Positions 1 through 5,635 of a stretch of 5,635 bases of DNA are shown here, piece after piece. Position numbers and translations under genes: made by a program. The DNA is taken from contig JABFSY010000442.1 in the NCBI GenBank assembly GCA_013140395.1, positions 1-5,635 of the forward strand. The letters are read 5' to 3'. A model generated the notes under the pieces. The model was not told the DNA's origin, ran no database searches, and saw only the letters and a program-made list of their open reading frames with translations. Position 1 is the stretch's first letter, and each line of letters opens with the position of its first letter. The DNA comes from Cyclobacteriaceae bacterium (GTDB lineage: Bacteria; Bacteroidota; Bacteroidia; Cytophagales; Cyclobacteriaceae).

Positions 1-1
1 T

Positions 2-244
2 CCGCTAAACAATCGAATTCATTTTCTGAATGCTCCCGAGTTGGTGCCAATCAGTCATAGCGAAGAGCACCTCATGCTGCGGGCAGAGAAAGGAAACAGC
101 TATAAAGTGGGCGATATTTTATATGGTGTTCCTTTCCATATTTGCCCAACGGTGGCGCTGCATGAAACCTTAGCAGTGGTAGAAAATAACCGTTTGGTTG
201 GTAGCTGGAACGTAGTTGCTAGAAAACGAAAAATTTCAGTGTAG
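2..244 (+). CDS. C-terminal end of a D-threonine aldolase / D-serine dehydratase-like PLP enzyme (5' part outside window)
   Basis: The frame is open from the left edge to a TAG at 242-244, giving the last 80 residues of a longer protein. It contains SEEH followed by KVGDILYGVPFHICPTVAL, then a strand-rich ending. This pattern matches the C-terminal beta domain of fold-III PLP enzymes related to alanine racemase, the D-threonine aldolase / eukaryotic-type D-serine dehydratase group. These enzymes cleave or dehydrate D-3-hydroxy amino acids in the cytoplasm and need PLP and a divalent metal. The His-x-Cys at 137-145 sits where family members bind the metal. As I recall, His/Cys is typical of the zinc-dependent D-serine dehydratase type and His/Asp of D-threonine aldolases, so a dehydratase-like enzyme is slightly favoured. 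The PLP lysine lies outside the window. A TTG at 41 is an internal codon, not a credible start. The next gene begins 11 bases downstream, suggesting an operon. Family assignment is fairly secure; substrate is not. Confidence 0.75.
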   Translation, partial: PLNNRIHFLNAPELVPISHSEEHLMLRAEKGNSYKVGDILYGVPFHICPTVALHETLAVVENNRLVGSWNVVARKRKISV

Positions 245-255
245 ATAACACCTCG

Positions 256-1215
256 ATGACAAAAAATACCCCGCGCGAACTTTTTGAAAAAGGACTCATC
301 CGAGAAGATCAGTTCAATAAAATAGATGTCATTATCTCAGGGAAAGTGGTCTCTGTTTTTTATGAACTGCAGGCCCTGTTGTACTTGGGCGTTCTGCTCT
401 TTACCACTGGTGTGGGGATTCTGATCTACATGAATATTGGCAGTCTTGGCCATCTCATCAGCATTTCCGCTTTGATTCTTCTCACCATTGGTTGTTTTTA
501 CTATGCGTTTAAAAATGGTGCGGCCTATTCTAATGACACTGTAAAACCAGTGACGCCCTATTTTGACTATGTTGTGCTACTAGGTGCATTGGTTTTTGTG
601 TCCGTAGCAGGTTATCTGCAATTTCAGTTTGGAATTCTAAATGAAAACCTTGAACTGGTTACGTTGATTACGTCTGTTTTCTTTTTTTACATTGCCTATC
701 GGTTTGATCACCTGGGTGTTTTGTCCCTGGCGATTACTGCACTGGCTTCGTTTTGGAGTGTGAGTATTTCACCACAGAAATGGTATAGTGGTACTTTCTT
801 TGAAACTGCAAATCTTCACATTGTAGCGATCATCTTCGGTGTATTGGTGGCAACCATCGCATTGGTGTTAGAGATGAGGCGTATAAAGATGCATTTCACA
901 TTTACGTATTTGAATTTCTGTTCTCTTCTTTTTTTCGCGGGAGCAATCACAGGTCTTTTTATTGGCGCTTGGTGGTTTGTTTACTTGTTGCTGATCTATG
1001 GCGGATGCGTGTTCGCGTACCTTATGGCCATGAAAAGAAAATCATTTTTGTTTTTGCTCTATGCTTTTATTTGTGCGTACATCGGCACAACCTACTTGTT
1101 AGAAAAAACGATTTTGAGAGATGCCATTGAAATTTGGTTTCTGTATTCCATTTTTTCATGTGGGGGCTTTATTTATTTCATCATTAAGTTTAAAAACTAC
1201 TTTAAGCAAAAATAA
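256..1215 (+). CDS. DUF2157-type polytopic membrane protein (first of a tandem pair)
   Basis: This 319-residue protein has a short cytosolic N-terminus and then about nine or ten hydrophobic segments, near residues 37-59, 64-85, 104-123, 133-149, 151-170, 184-205, 213-236, 237-259, 262-283 and 289-311. It ends in a basic tail (KFKNYFKQK). The N-terminal stretch at residues 7-23 (RELFEKGLIREDQFNKI) followed directly by membrane segments is the layout of DUF2157 predicted membrane proteins. Their function is unknown. I see no catalytic motif and no signal peptide; it should be an inner-membrane protein. The ATG at 256 is the first plausible start after the upstream stop at 244. No Shine-Dalgarno sequence precedes it, which is usual in Bacteroidota. 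Its TAA overlaps the ATG of the next gene by one base (TAATG), so translation is probably coupled. The gene is real with high confidence; the family name is moderately secure because it rests on architecture and the N-terminal motif. Confidence 0.8.
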   Translation: MTKNTPRELFEKGLIREDQFNKIDVIISGKVVSVFYELQALLYLGVLLFTTGVGILIYMNIGSLGHLISISALILLTIGCFYYAFKNGAAYSNDTVKPVTPYFDYVVLLGALVFVSVAGYLQFQFGILNENLELVTLITSVFFFYIAYRFDHLGVLSLAITALASFWSVSISPQKWYSGTFFETANLHIVAIIFGVLVATIALVLEMRRIKMHFTFTYLNFCSLLFFAGAITGLFIGAWWFVYLLLIYGGCVFAYLMAMKRKSFLFLLYAFICAYIGTTYLLEKTILRDAIEIWFLYSIFSCGGFIYFIIKFKNYFKQK

Positions 1216-2384
1216 TGAAGCACGCCTATAACGAAGTGAACCTGCATAACCTGGCGGTTATTAAAGAATCGAAAAGGTGGAGTAGTCAAGGCCTCATTGA
1301 AGAGGATCAATTGAAAAACATCGAGCAAGAGTATCCTTGTTCATTCTATCATCCTAATATCATTATTCGCATTCTACTTTTCATAGCAGCACTGTTTGCC
1401 CTTTCAGGGGCTACCGGTTTTTTCGCGCTGCTATTTGGAAATAGTGGCGAGAAAGTATTGCCTCTCGCGTGTTTGATCTATGGAGTGATCTCTTTTGCTT
1501 TACTCGATCGCATCCTGATTAATCAACATCGTCACTATAAATCGGGGGTCGCTGAGTGCATACTATATCACGCCTGTGGATTTGCCATAGTTGGATTAAG
1601 TTGGATGGCTGATTTTAATACCTACGTTATTTTAATCACCTGCCTGCTTGTATTTTCCTATGCTGCTTTTCGTTACCTGGATTTACTCACCACGATGGCT
1701 GCGATCGGATCTTTTGCCGGACTTTTGTTTTACACCTGTTACGAGGCCGGAGGTATTTTTCAACAAGTCATTCCCTTTGTATTTATTGTTTGCTTTGGGT
1801 CCGTATATGCAATCACGCGAAAGTTCAAGGTGCGTGATCACTTACAGTTCTGGTCACTTAACATGATGATTGTTGAAACAATCAGCTTGCTGCTTGTTTA
1901 TGCGGCTGGAAATTATTTAGTAGTACGCGAGTTGAGTATCAATCTCATGAATCTGGAACTAGTGGAGGGACAAGATATCCCGTTCGCCTTTCTTTTTTAT
2001 GCGCTGACGATCATCGTCCCTTTTGCTCTTTTGTATGTAGGGATAAAACACAAAGATGTTTTGGCGCTACGGGTCAGCTTAATAGCGATTGCATTCACCG
2101 TCTTCACCTTCAAATATTACTATGGATTTGGTCACCCGGAGATCACGCTGACGGTGGCGGGTGCTTTGTTATTTGGTATTGCGTTGCTGTTATTTAATTA
2201 TTTGAAAACAATGCGTGGAGGATTTACTCGGGAAAATCACCTGGCAGAAAAATGGGCCAATCTCAACCTACAGGCCTTTGTCATTTCACAAACACTGGGA
2301 GGGAATCAGTCCCAGTCGAATAATCAAATTGAAACTGGAGGAGGTGGAAAATTTGGTGGAGGGGGATCTACGGATAGTTTTTAG
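1215..2384 (+). CDS. DUF2157-like polytopic membrane protein with glycine-rich C-terminal tail (second of the pair)
   Basis: This 389-residue protein resembles its upstream neighbour. A cytosolic N-terminus carries KRWSSQGLIEEDQLKNIEQ at residues 20-38, matching the neighbour's GLIxEDQxxxI motif. About ten hydrophobic segments follow, near residues 50-75, 80-98, 114-130, 134-151, 156-175, 182-200, 212-232, 256-276, 283-302 and 309-330. Unlike the neighbour, it then has a soluble tail of about 60 residues with an NQSQSNNQ stretch (364-371), ending in GGGGKFGGGG (375-384) and STDSF. Such an ending recalls the glycine-rich C-termini of TPM-domain (YgcG-like) membrane proteins, although no TPM domain is present. 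Two distantly related neighbours, coupled through TAATG, may form a hetero-oligomer (inference). The TAG stop lies 93 bases before the convergent peptidase gene. Function is unknown; DUF4401, a family I know to accompany DUF2157, is an alternative assignment. Confidence 0.78.
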   Translation: MKHAYNEVNLHNLAVIKESKRWSSQGLIEEDQLKNIEQEYPCSFYHPNIIIRILLFIAALFALSGATGFFALLFGNSGEKVLPLACLIYGVISFALLDRILINQHRHYKSGVAECILYHACGFAIVGLSWMADFNTYVILITCLLVFSYAAFRYLDLLTTMAAIGSFAGLLFYTCYEAGGIFQQVIPFVFIVCFGSVYAITRKFKVRDHLQFWSLNMMIVETISLLLVYAAGNYLVVRELSINLMNLELVEGQDIPFAFLFYALTIIVPFALLYVGIKHKDVLALRVSLIAIAFTVFTFKYYYGFGHPEITLTVAGALLFGIALLLFNYLKTMRGGFTRENHLAEKWANLNLQAFVISQTLGGNQSQSNNQIETGGGGKFGGGGSTDSF

Positions 2385-2412
2385 CCAAAGCAGAATTTTT
2401 GCTAGTCATCTA

Positions 2413-2447
2413 AATCCGGATTTTGCAGTTGCCTGAAAATCTGGGTT
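2413..2447. terminator. Stem-loop in the convergent intergenic gap, candidate bidirectional terminator
   Basis: The left arm at 2413-2424 (AATCCGGATTTT) pairs with 2436-2447 (AAAATCTGGGTT) over 12 positions, two of them G-T wobbles. After a bulged G at 2425, CAG (2426-2428) pairs with CTG (2433-2435) around a TTGC loop. It lies between the stop of the plus-strand membrane gene (2384) and the stop of the minus-strand peptidase gene (2478), where a shared terminator would be expected. Neither side has a clear run of T directly after the stem, so it is not a textbook intrinsic terminator. The left arm also overlaps a 12-base perfect palindrome at 2412-2423. Confidence 0.4.
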
Positions 2448-2477
2448 AAATCATAAGATCAGTAGAAATGATTTCAA

Positions 2478-4526
2478 CTATTTCTTTTCCCCAACAGGCA
2501 ATTCAACTTTCTCACCCCACACATATTTATTGAACCATTGCCAGTTATGCCAGTTGGCGGCCAATCGTTCCTTGGGCTTGTTAATACCATGTCCGAAACC
2601 CTTGTACACAATTAATTCGCTAGGCACTTTTTTGTCGCGCAGACCCTGAAGCAATTCGTAGGCATTTGAGATAGGTACGCGCTTATCAAATTCTCCGTGT
2701 TGTATGAGAGTAGGCGTTTTGGCTTTGTTGATGTTCGTCATTGGAGAAGTCTTCTTGTAGATCGTTTCATCACTCCAGGGTGTGGCTTTCAAATATTGTC
2801 GTGTGAACGGATGAATATCAGTGCTGACATAATACGTTGTCCAGTTGCTGATGCCGGCACCAACAGAAATTGCTTTGAACACATCCGTATTGGTAGTGAG
2901 GAAAGCTGAAATATACCCGCCCTGACTCCAGCCCATGCTACCCATTTTTGTTTTGTCGATCATCCCCTTTTTATCGAGGTAATCAATGCCACTCATCACG
3001 TCCCACATATCACCGACACCAAGATTTTTCACGTTCAACGATCGAAACGACTCACCATATCCTGCCGATCCTCGATAGTTCGGTCGAAGCACCAAACAAC
3101 CTTTGTCGAGCCACTGAACAATGGGATATACACCACCGGGCACAGGAGTAGGGGTATCAATACTGGTAGGGCCCCCATGAATGACAACCAGCAATGGATA
3201 TTTTTTGGTGGCGTCATAATTTTTGGGTTTGTGCAATACTCCTTCAATGGTTGCACCATCTTTACTTTTCCAACTGATGACCTCGCTTTGTGCTGTTTTC
3301 CAATCTTTGATTTGATCATTGAAGTTACTGATCATGATAGTTGAGCCATTGCCGTCTAACCACACTTCCGAAAGTTGATCGCCATTTTTACCAACAAAAG
3401 CTAGTGCACGCCCGTCCTTTGAAAAAGAAAATCCAAAAATCTGGTCGGGCGAATTTTTGAATATGGTATCCGCACCGGTTGAGGGGTCAATACGGTACAA
3501 TACGCGTTTGGTCTTGTTATACATCGAAGTATAAATTCCATTGGCTTCCCAACTTAGTCCACCCAAATCCTCATCCAGGTTTTTTGCAAGTTGCCTCGAT
3601 GTTTTGGTTTCTATATTGATCGCAAATAGTTTCGAATTGGCGTAGAAATTTGAGATCGAGTCATTCAAATTAGTCGTATATAAAATTTCGTTTGAATCGG
3701 GCGACCAATCTTCGAAAGAATCCGAACTGAGGTTATTGACCAGTCTGTTGACTTTTTTTGTCTCTATATCCACCCATGAGATATCCGATTTTGCAAATGA
3801 ATTGATGAGCGGATCGGGCTGATGGCTGAACGCGATTTTGGTTCCGTCCGGAGAAATGGAAAAATTGGTGACCGTAAAATTCCCTTCGGTGATACGTTTT
3901 GCTTTTGGCCATTGAATGCAACCCGCTTTCAGCTTGAGTGAATCGATGGTTTCGTAACAAGGCTTTTCACTTGGGTCTGACATATTGGGCATAAAGTCAA
4001 TTTGCCATAGATGTGAAAGAGAAAACTCTTTGTCGTCTGTTTCAAAGGCCCCATATCTTTTCTCGCGATCTTTTTTAGTTTTTTCTTCGCTCTCGTTTTT
4101 GACAAACACGAAGCGTTTTCCATCAGGATGCCAGTCGAAAAAAGAAATGCCTTCCTCTTCTCGTGTTAGCGCTCGGGCCTCGCCACCGCTCAATCGAAGC
4201 GCATAAATCTGGTTTTTGTTTCCACGATCTGATAAAAAAGCCAACCACTGGCCATCAGGCGAAAAGAGCGGATTGGTACTTGCGTTTTTAACGTTGTTTG
4301 TTAGCTGAAAAGGCTTGCCCCCTTCATGACAAAGCCAAATTTCTGTGTCGTAACGGTTTTCATTCCAGTCGGTGGTTTGCACCGTATACACCATCGTTTT
4401 TCCATCGGCCGAAAGTTGCACACCGCCTACACTGCGCAGCGAAATGACTTCTTCAAAGGTCGGCACGTGCTGGCCAAAAGCGGCCTGACTAATTGCTACT
4501 AATAGAATGACTAATCGAATAGACAT
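2478..4526 (-). CDS. Exported S9 family serine peptidase (prolyl oligopeptidase / acylaminoacyl-peptidase type)
   Basis: From the ATG at 4526 the protein has 682 residues. An in-frame GTG at 4547 would add MHTNPTP, but the ATG places MSIR directly before a hydrophobic core and an AFG-QHV site, a good signal peptide of about 18 residues, so I prefer it. Residues of about 20-400 form a beta-propeller with PD40-like repeats (LSADGK, FSPDGQ, WHPDGK, ISPDGT, WSPDSN, FSKDGR). Residues of about 415-675 are the alpha/beta-hydrolase domain: HGGP at 450-453 near the oxyanion hole, RPNYRGSAGYG at 481-491, nucleophile Ser534 in GWSQGGY, Asp614 in GEFDKRVP and His646 in GFGHGI. The full Ser-Asp-His triad and normal length indicate an active enzyme. 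The family cleaves short peptides, often after proline or at acylated N-termini; this one should act in the periplasm. A charged stretch near 144-167 and Cys190/Cys203 (possible disulfide) lie in the propeller. Exact specificity cannot be read from sequence. It lies 110 bases downstream of the sulfur-transporter pair and is probably transcribed separately. Confidence 0.93.
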   Translation of the reverse strand: MSIRLVILLVAISQAAFGQHVPTFEEVISLRSVGGVQLSADGKTMVYTVQTTDWNENRYDTEIWLCHEGGKPFQLTNNVKNASTNPLFSPDGQWLAFLSDRGNKNQIYALRLSGGEARALTREEEGISFFDWHPDGKRFVFVKNESEEKTKKDREKRYGAFETDDKEFSLSHLWQIDFMPNMSDPSEKPCYETIDSLKLKAGCIQWPKAKRITEGNFTVTNFSISPDGTKIAFSHQPDPLINSFAKSDISWVDIETKKVNRLVNNLSSDSFEDWSPDSNEILYTTNLNDSISNFYANSKLFAINIETKTSRQLAKNLDEDLGGLSWEANGIYTSMYNKTKRVLYRIDPSTGADTIFKNSPDQIFGFSFSKDGRALAFVGKNGDQLSEVWLDGNGSTIMISNFNDQIKDWKTAQSEVISWKSKDGATIEGVLHKPKNYDATKKYPLLVVIHGGPTSIDTPTPVPGGVYPIVQWLDKGCLVLRPNYRGSAGYGESFRSLNVKNLGVGDMWDVMSGIDYLDKKGMIDKTKMGSMGWSQGGYISAFLTTNTDVFKAISVGAGISNWTTYYVSTDIHPFTRQYLKATPWSDETIYKKTSPMTNINKAKTPTLIQHGEFDKRVPISNAYELLQGLRDKKVPSELIVYKGFGHGINKPKERLAANWHNWQWFNKYVWGEKVELPVGEKK

Positions 4527-4547
4527 AGGGGTAGGGTTTGTATGCAC

Positions 4548-4579
4548 TAAAGATGGAAAATCTTTGTGTAGATTTCCAA
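4548..4579 (-). promoter_or_regulatory. Weak candidate promoter for the S9 peptidase gene
   Basis: On the minus strand, TTG at 4577-4579 could be a Bacteroidota -33 element. CATCTTTA at 4548-4555 is an imperfect match to the -7 consensus TAnnTTTG, agreeing at four of six fixed positions. The two are 21 bases apart. This would place transcription start about 15 bases before the ATG at 4526. The match is weak and the call rests mainly on position. Confidence 0.2.
4555..4577. repeat. Short inverted repeat between the transporter pair and the peptidase gene
   Basis: GGAAAATCT at 4555-4563 is complementary to AGATTTCC at 4570-4577 with one bulged A, leaving a six-base spacer (TTGTGT). It sits in the 110-base gap between two minus-strand units. 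It could be a weak terminator for the transporter pair, or an operator, since it falls between the proposed -33 and -7 elements of the peptidase gene. No strong T-run follows on the minus strand, so the terminator reading is not favoured. Confidence 0.35.
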
Positions 4580-4636
4580 TACCATCGTTAGAACAGTGCT
4601 AATTCTTTTACTGATGGCTTAAAGCGGAGCTGGTTA

Positions 4637-5047
4637 TCAATCGGGTAGATATTTTTGAAAGTATCCGTAACACCAAGTGCCAAGTAGTGCTGAAAGTAAG
4701 GTAACAATGGTGACTAAAAAGCCGCTGCCAATCTGCGCATAGATGGGGCCGGGGCATGCGCCCGTCAATGCCCAACCGAATCCAAAGAGGATGCTTCCAA
4801 TAACAACGCCATGATGATAGGGTTTGACCGGCATTTCGATTGGCTCACCCTCGAGTGTTTTCAGTTTGGCTTTTCTCATAAGAAAAAGAAGAATCGCTCC
4901 GGTAGGAATGGCTGTCATGAAAATGCCAAACATGTGAAAACTTTCGAAGCGAAACATTTCTTGCATTCTATACCACGAGATGGCTTCGCCTTTCGTCAGC
5001 ACCATACCAAAAAAAATGCCGACTACGATGTACTGAATATTCTTCAT
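4637..5047 (-). CDS. DUF6691 / YeeE-YedE-type sulfur transporter, C-terminal half subunit
   Basis: This 136-residue membrane protein has about four hydrophobic segments, near residues 4-18, 37-57, 78-100 and 106-128. Its signature is GFGWALTGACPGP at 89-101, with Cys98 in the position of the conserved cysteine of the second half of YeeE/YedE (TsuA) thiosulfate transporters; Cys126 lies in the last segment. Proteins of this size and motif are annotated as DUF6691 and occur beside a YeeE/YedE protein in many Bacteroidota and Proteobacteria. PmpA/PmpB of the BigR sulfide-detoxification operons, as I recall, has the same split layout. The likely role is moving thiosulfate or another sulfane-sulfur compound across the inner membrane. 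The start at 5047 is chosen because ATGA overlaps the upstream stop and residue 1 begins a clean first helix. A longer in-frame opening to 5173 runs through the neighbour's coding sequence and lacks family character. Substrate is inferred, not shown. Confidence 0.85.
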   Translation of the reverse strand: MKNIQYIVVGIFFGMVLTKGEAISWYRMQEMFRFESFHMFGIFMTAIPTGAILLFLMRKAKLKTLEGEPIEMPVKPYHHGVVIGSILFGFGWALTGACPGPIYAQIGSGFLVTIVTLLSALLGTWCYGYFQKYLPD

Positions 5048-5604
5048 AAAGCTAAAATGTGAGGTAGAATAAACTTGCTGAACAATATACCTCCTCCAAA
5101 AAAGGAAGCAGTGGCAACTAGCGAAGGCCATTGTAGCGCAGAGAGACCTAAGATGCCATGCCCCGAAGTACAACCACGTGCATAGCGTGTACCGAAGCCC
5201 ACTAAGAATCCACCCACCACCATCAAAAGAAATCCTTTAAATGATAGTATTGTCTGCCAGTTAAACAATTCAGTCGGCATCAATCCTGGATTAGATTGAA
5301 TTCCAAATGAGGATAAGTAGTTTTGGGTATTTTCAGAGATGGCCACCGGATTGGGATTTGCCAACACGGAACCTCCTATGTATCCACCAATAAACAGCCC
5401 GACTACGAACAGAAGATTCCAACTTTCTTTTTTCCAATCATACTTGAAAAGCGAAATATTGGCAGGAAAGATAGCTGCGCACGCATGTCGTAAGGAAGAT
5501 GAGATGCCTAATTTTTTATTCCCTAACAAAAGAAGTAGGGGAACAGTAGCACCAATTAACGGCCCTGCTACATACCAGGGCCAAGGTTCATAGATCCAAT
5601 TCAT
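5044..5604 (-). CDS. YeeE/YedE family sulfur transporter, N-terminal half subunit
   Basis: This 186-residue inner-membrane protein has hydrophobic segments near residues 10-28, 64-82, 119-137 and 158-180, with shorter hydrophobic loops such as 39-50. The diagnostic motif is [16 protein letters not shown] at 136-151, containing the conserved Cys145 of YeeE/YedE (TsuA) proteins; Cys42 in LRHACAA is a second candidate sulfur-relay residue. In single-chain TsuA, cysteines in the channel are proposed to pass thiosulfate inward by transient contacts. Here the protein covers the first half and the following gene, joined by a four-base ATGA overlap, supplies the second. The ATG at 5602-5604 is preceded by an A-rich leader without a Shine-Dalgarno sequence and by a good -7 box, so this gene probably starts the transcript. 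Sulfide-responsive genes such as a persulfide dioxygenase or rhodanese often lie near such pairs, but none is visible inside this window. Confidence 0.88.
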   Translation of the reverse strand: MNWIYEPWPWYVAGPLIGATVPLLLLLGNKKLGISSSLRHACAAIFPANISLFKYDWKKESWNLLFVVGLFIGGYIGGSVLANPNPVAISENTQNYLSSFGIQSNPGLMPTELFNWQTILSFKGFLLMVVGGFLVGFGTRYARGCTSGHGILGLSALQWPSLVATASFFGGGILFSKFILPHILAL

Positions 5605-5621
5605 ATTTATTTTTAGAACGC

Positions 5622-5629
5622 CAAAGATA
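5622..5629 (-). promoter_or_regulatory. Bacteroidota-type -7 promoter element before the YeeE/YedE gene
   Basis: The minus strand reads TATCTTTG, an exact match to the Bacteroidota -7 consensus TAnnTTTG, 17 bases before the ATG at 5604. Transcription would begin about 12 to 14 bases before the start codon, leaving a very short AT-rich leader. The matching -33 TTG element would lie beyond the right edge and cannot be checked. This suggests that the transporter pair has its own promoter. Confidence 0.5.
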
Positions 5630-5635
5630 TAATAA

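Noticed and set aside
2335..2365. Purine- and G-rich run resembling Shine-Dalgarno sites or a G-quadruplex
   Set aside because: It is in frame and simply encodes the glycine-rich tail; no gene starts just downstream.
2412..2423. Twelve-base perfect palindrome AAATCCGGATTT as a regulator-binding site
   Set aside because: It lies downstream of both flanking genes, where an operator is unlikely, and is better explained as part of the larger stem-loop.
1648..2436. Two open frames of about 72 codons overlapping the second membrane gene
   Set aside because: They lie in alternate frames of a gene with clear membrane-protein character and have no coding signals of their own.
3035..3319. 94-codon open frame on the minus strand inside the peptidase gene
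   Set aside because: It overlaps the catalytic domain of the peptidase in another frame and has no recognisable domain or start context.
2697..4206. Several plus-strand open frames of 64-75 codons antisense to the peptidase gene
   Set aside because: They are explained by the codon composition of the peptidase on the other strand; none shows a start context or family motif.
5048..5173. A 42-residue N-terminal extension of the DUF6691-type protein
   Set aside because: It runs out of frame through the coding sequence of the YeeE/YedE gene, has no family character, and the ATG at 5047 overlapping the upstream stop is a much better start.
4637..5604. The two transporter halves as one gene broken by a frameshift
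   Set aside because: Both halves have the usual lengths of separate family members, the second has its own ATG in an ATGA overlap and a fresh first helix, and the same split is common in this phylum.

Overview
The window looks like ordinary chromosomal sequence from a member of the Bacteroidota, perhaps a Cytophagales-like lineage (inference). Supporting signs are starts without Shine-Dalgarno sequences, a match to the Bacteroidota -7 promoter element (TAnnTTTG) before one gene, a secreted S9 peptidase of the kind common in this phylum, and a YeeE/YedE transporter split into two short genes. I see no insertion sequence, phage gene, tRNA, rRNA or CRISPR array.

Left part, plus strand (2-2384): the 3' end of a fold-III PLP enzyme related to D-threonine aldolase and D-serine dehydratase, then two polytopic membrane proteins of the DUF2157 type. 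The first follows the enzyme after 11 bases. The two membrane genes overlap by one base (TAATG), so all three are probably co-transcribed. Both membrane proteins open with the same short cytosolic motif (GLIxEDQxxxI) before about ten membrane segments. The second adds a soluble tail ending in a glycine-rich motif. Their function is unknown.

Middle (2385-2477): a convergent intergenic gap holding a strong imperfect stem-loop, possibly a terminator shared by both sides.

Right part, minus strand (2478-5604): reading from the right edge, a promoter-like -7 box, a YeeE/YedE-type transporter half (186 aa), its DUF6691-type partner (136 aa, ATGA overlap), a 110-base gap with an inverted repeat and a weak promoter candidate, then an exported S9 prolyl-oligopeptidase-family serine peptidase (682 aa from the preferred ATG). 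The two transporter halves probably form one unit that moves thiosulfate or a related sulfur species through conserved cysteines. The peptidase probably degrades peptides in the periplasm and has no obvious link to the sulfur genes.

Nothing here is clearly a new system. The least understood item is the coupled DUF2157 pair with its glycine-rich tail.
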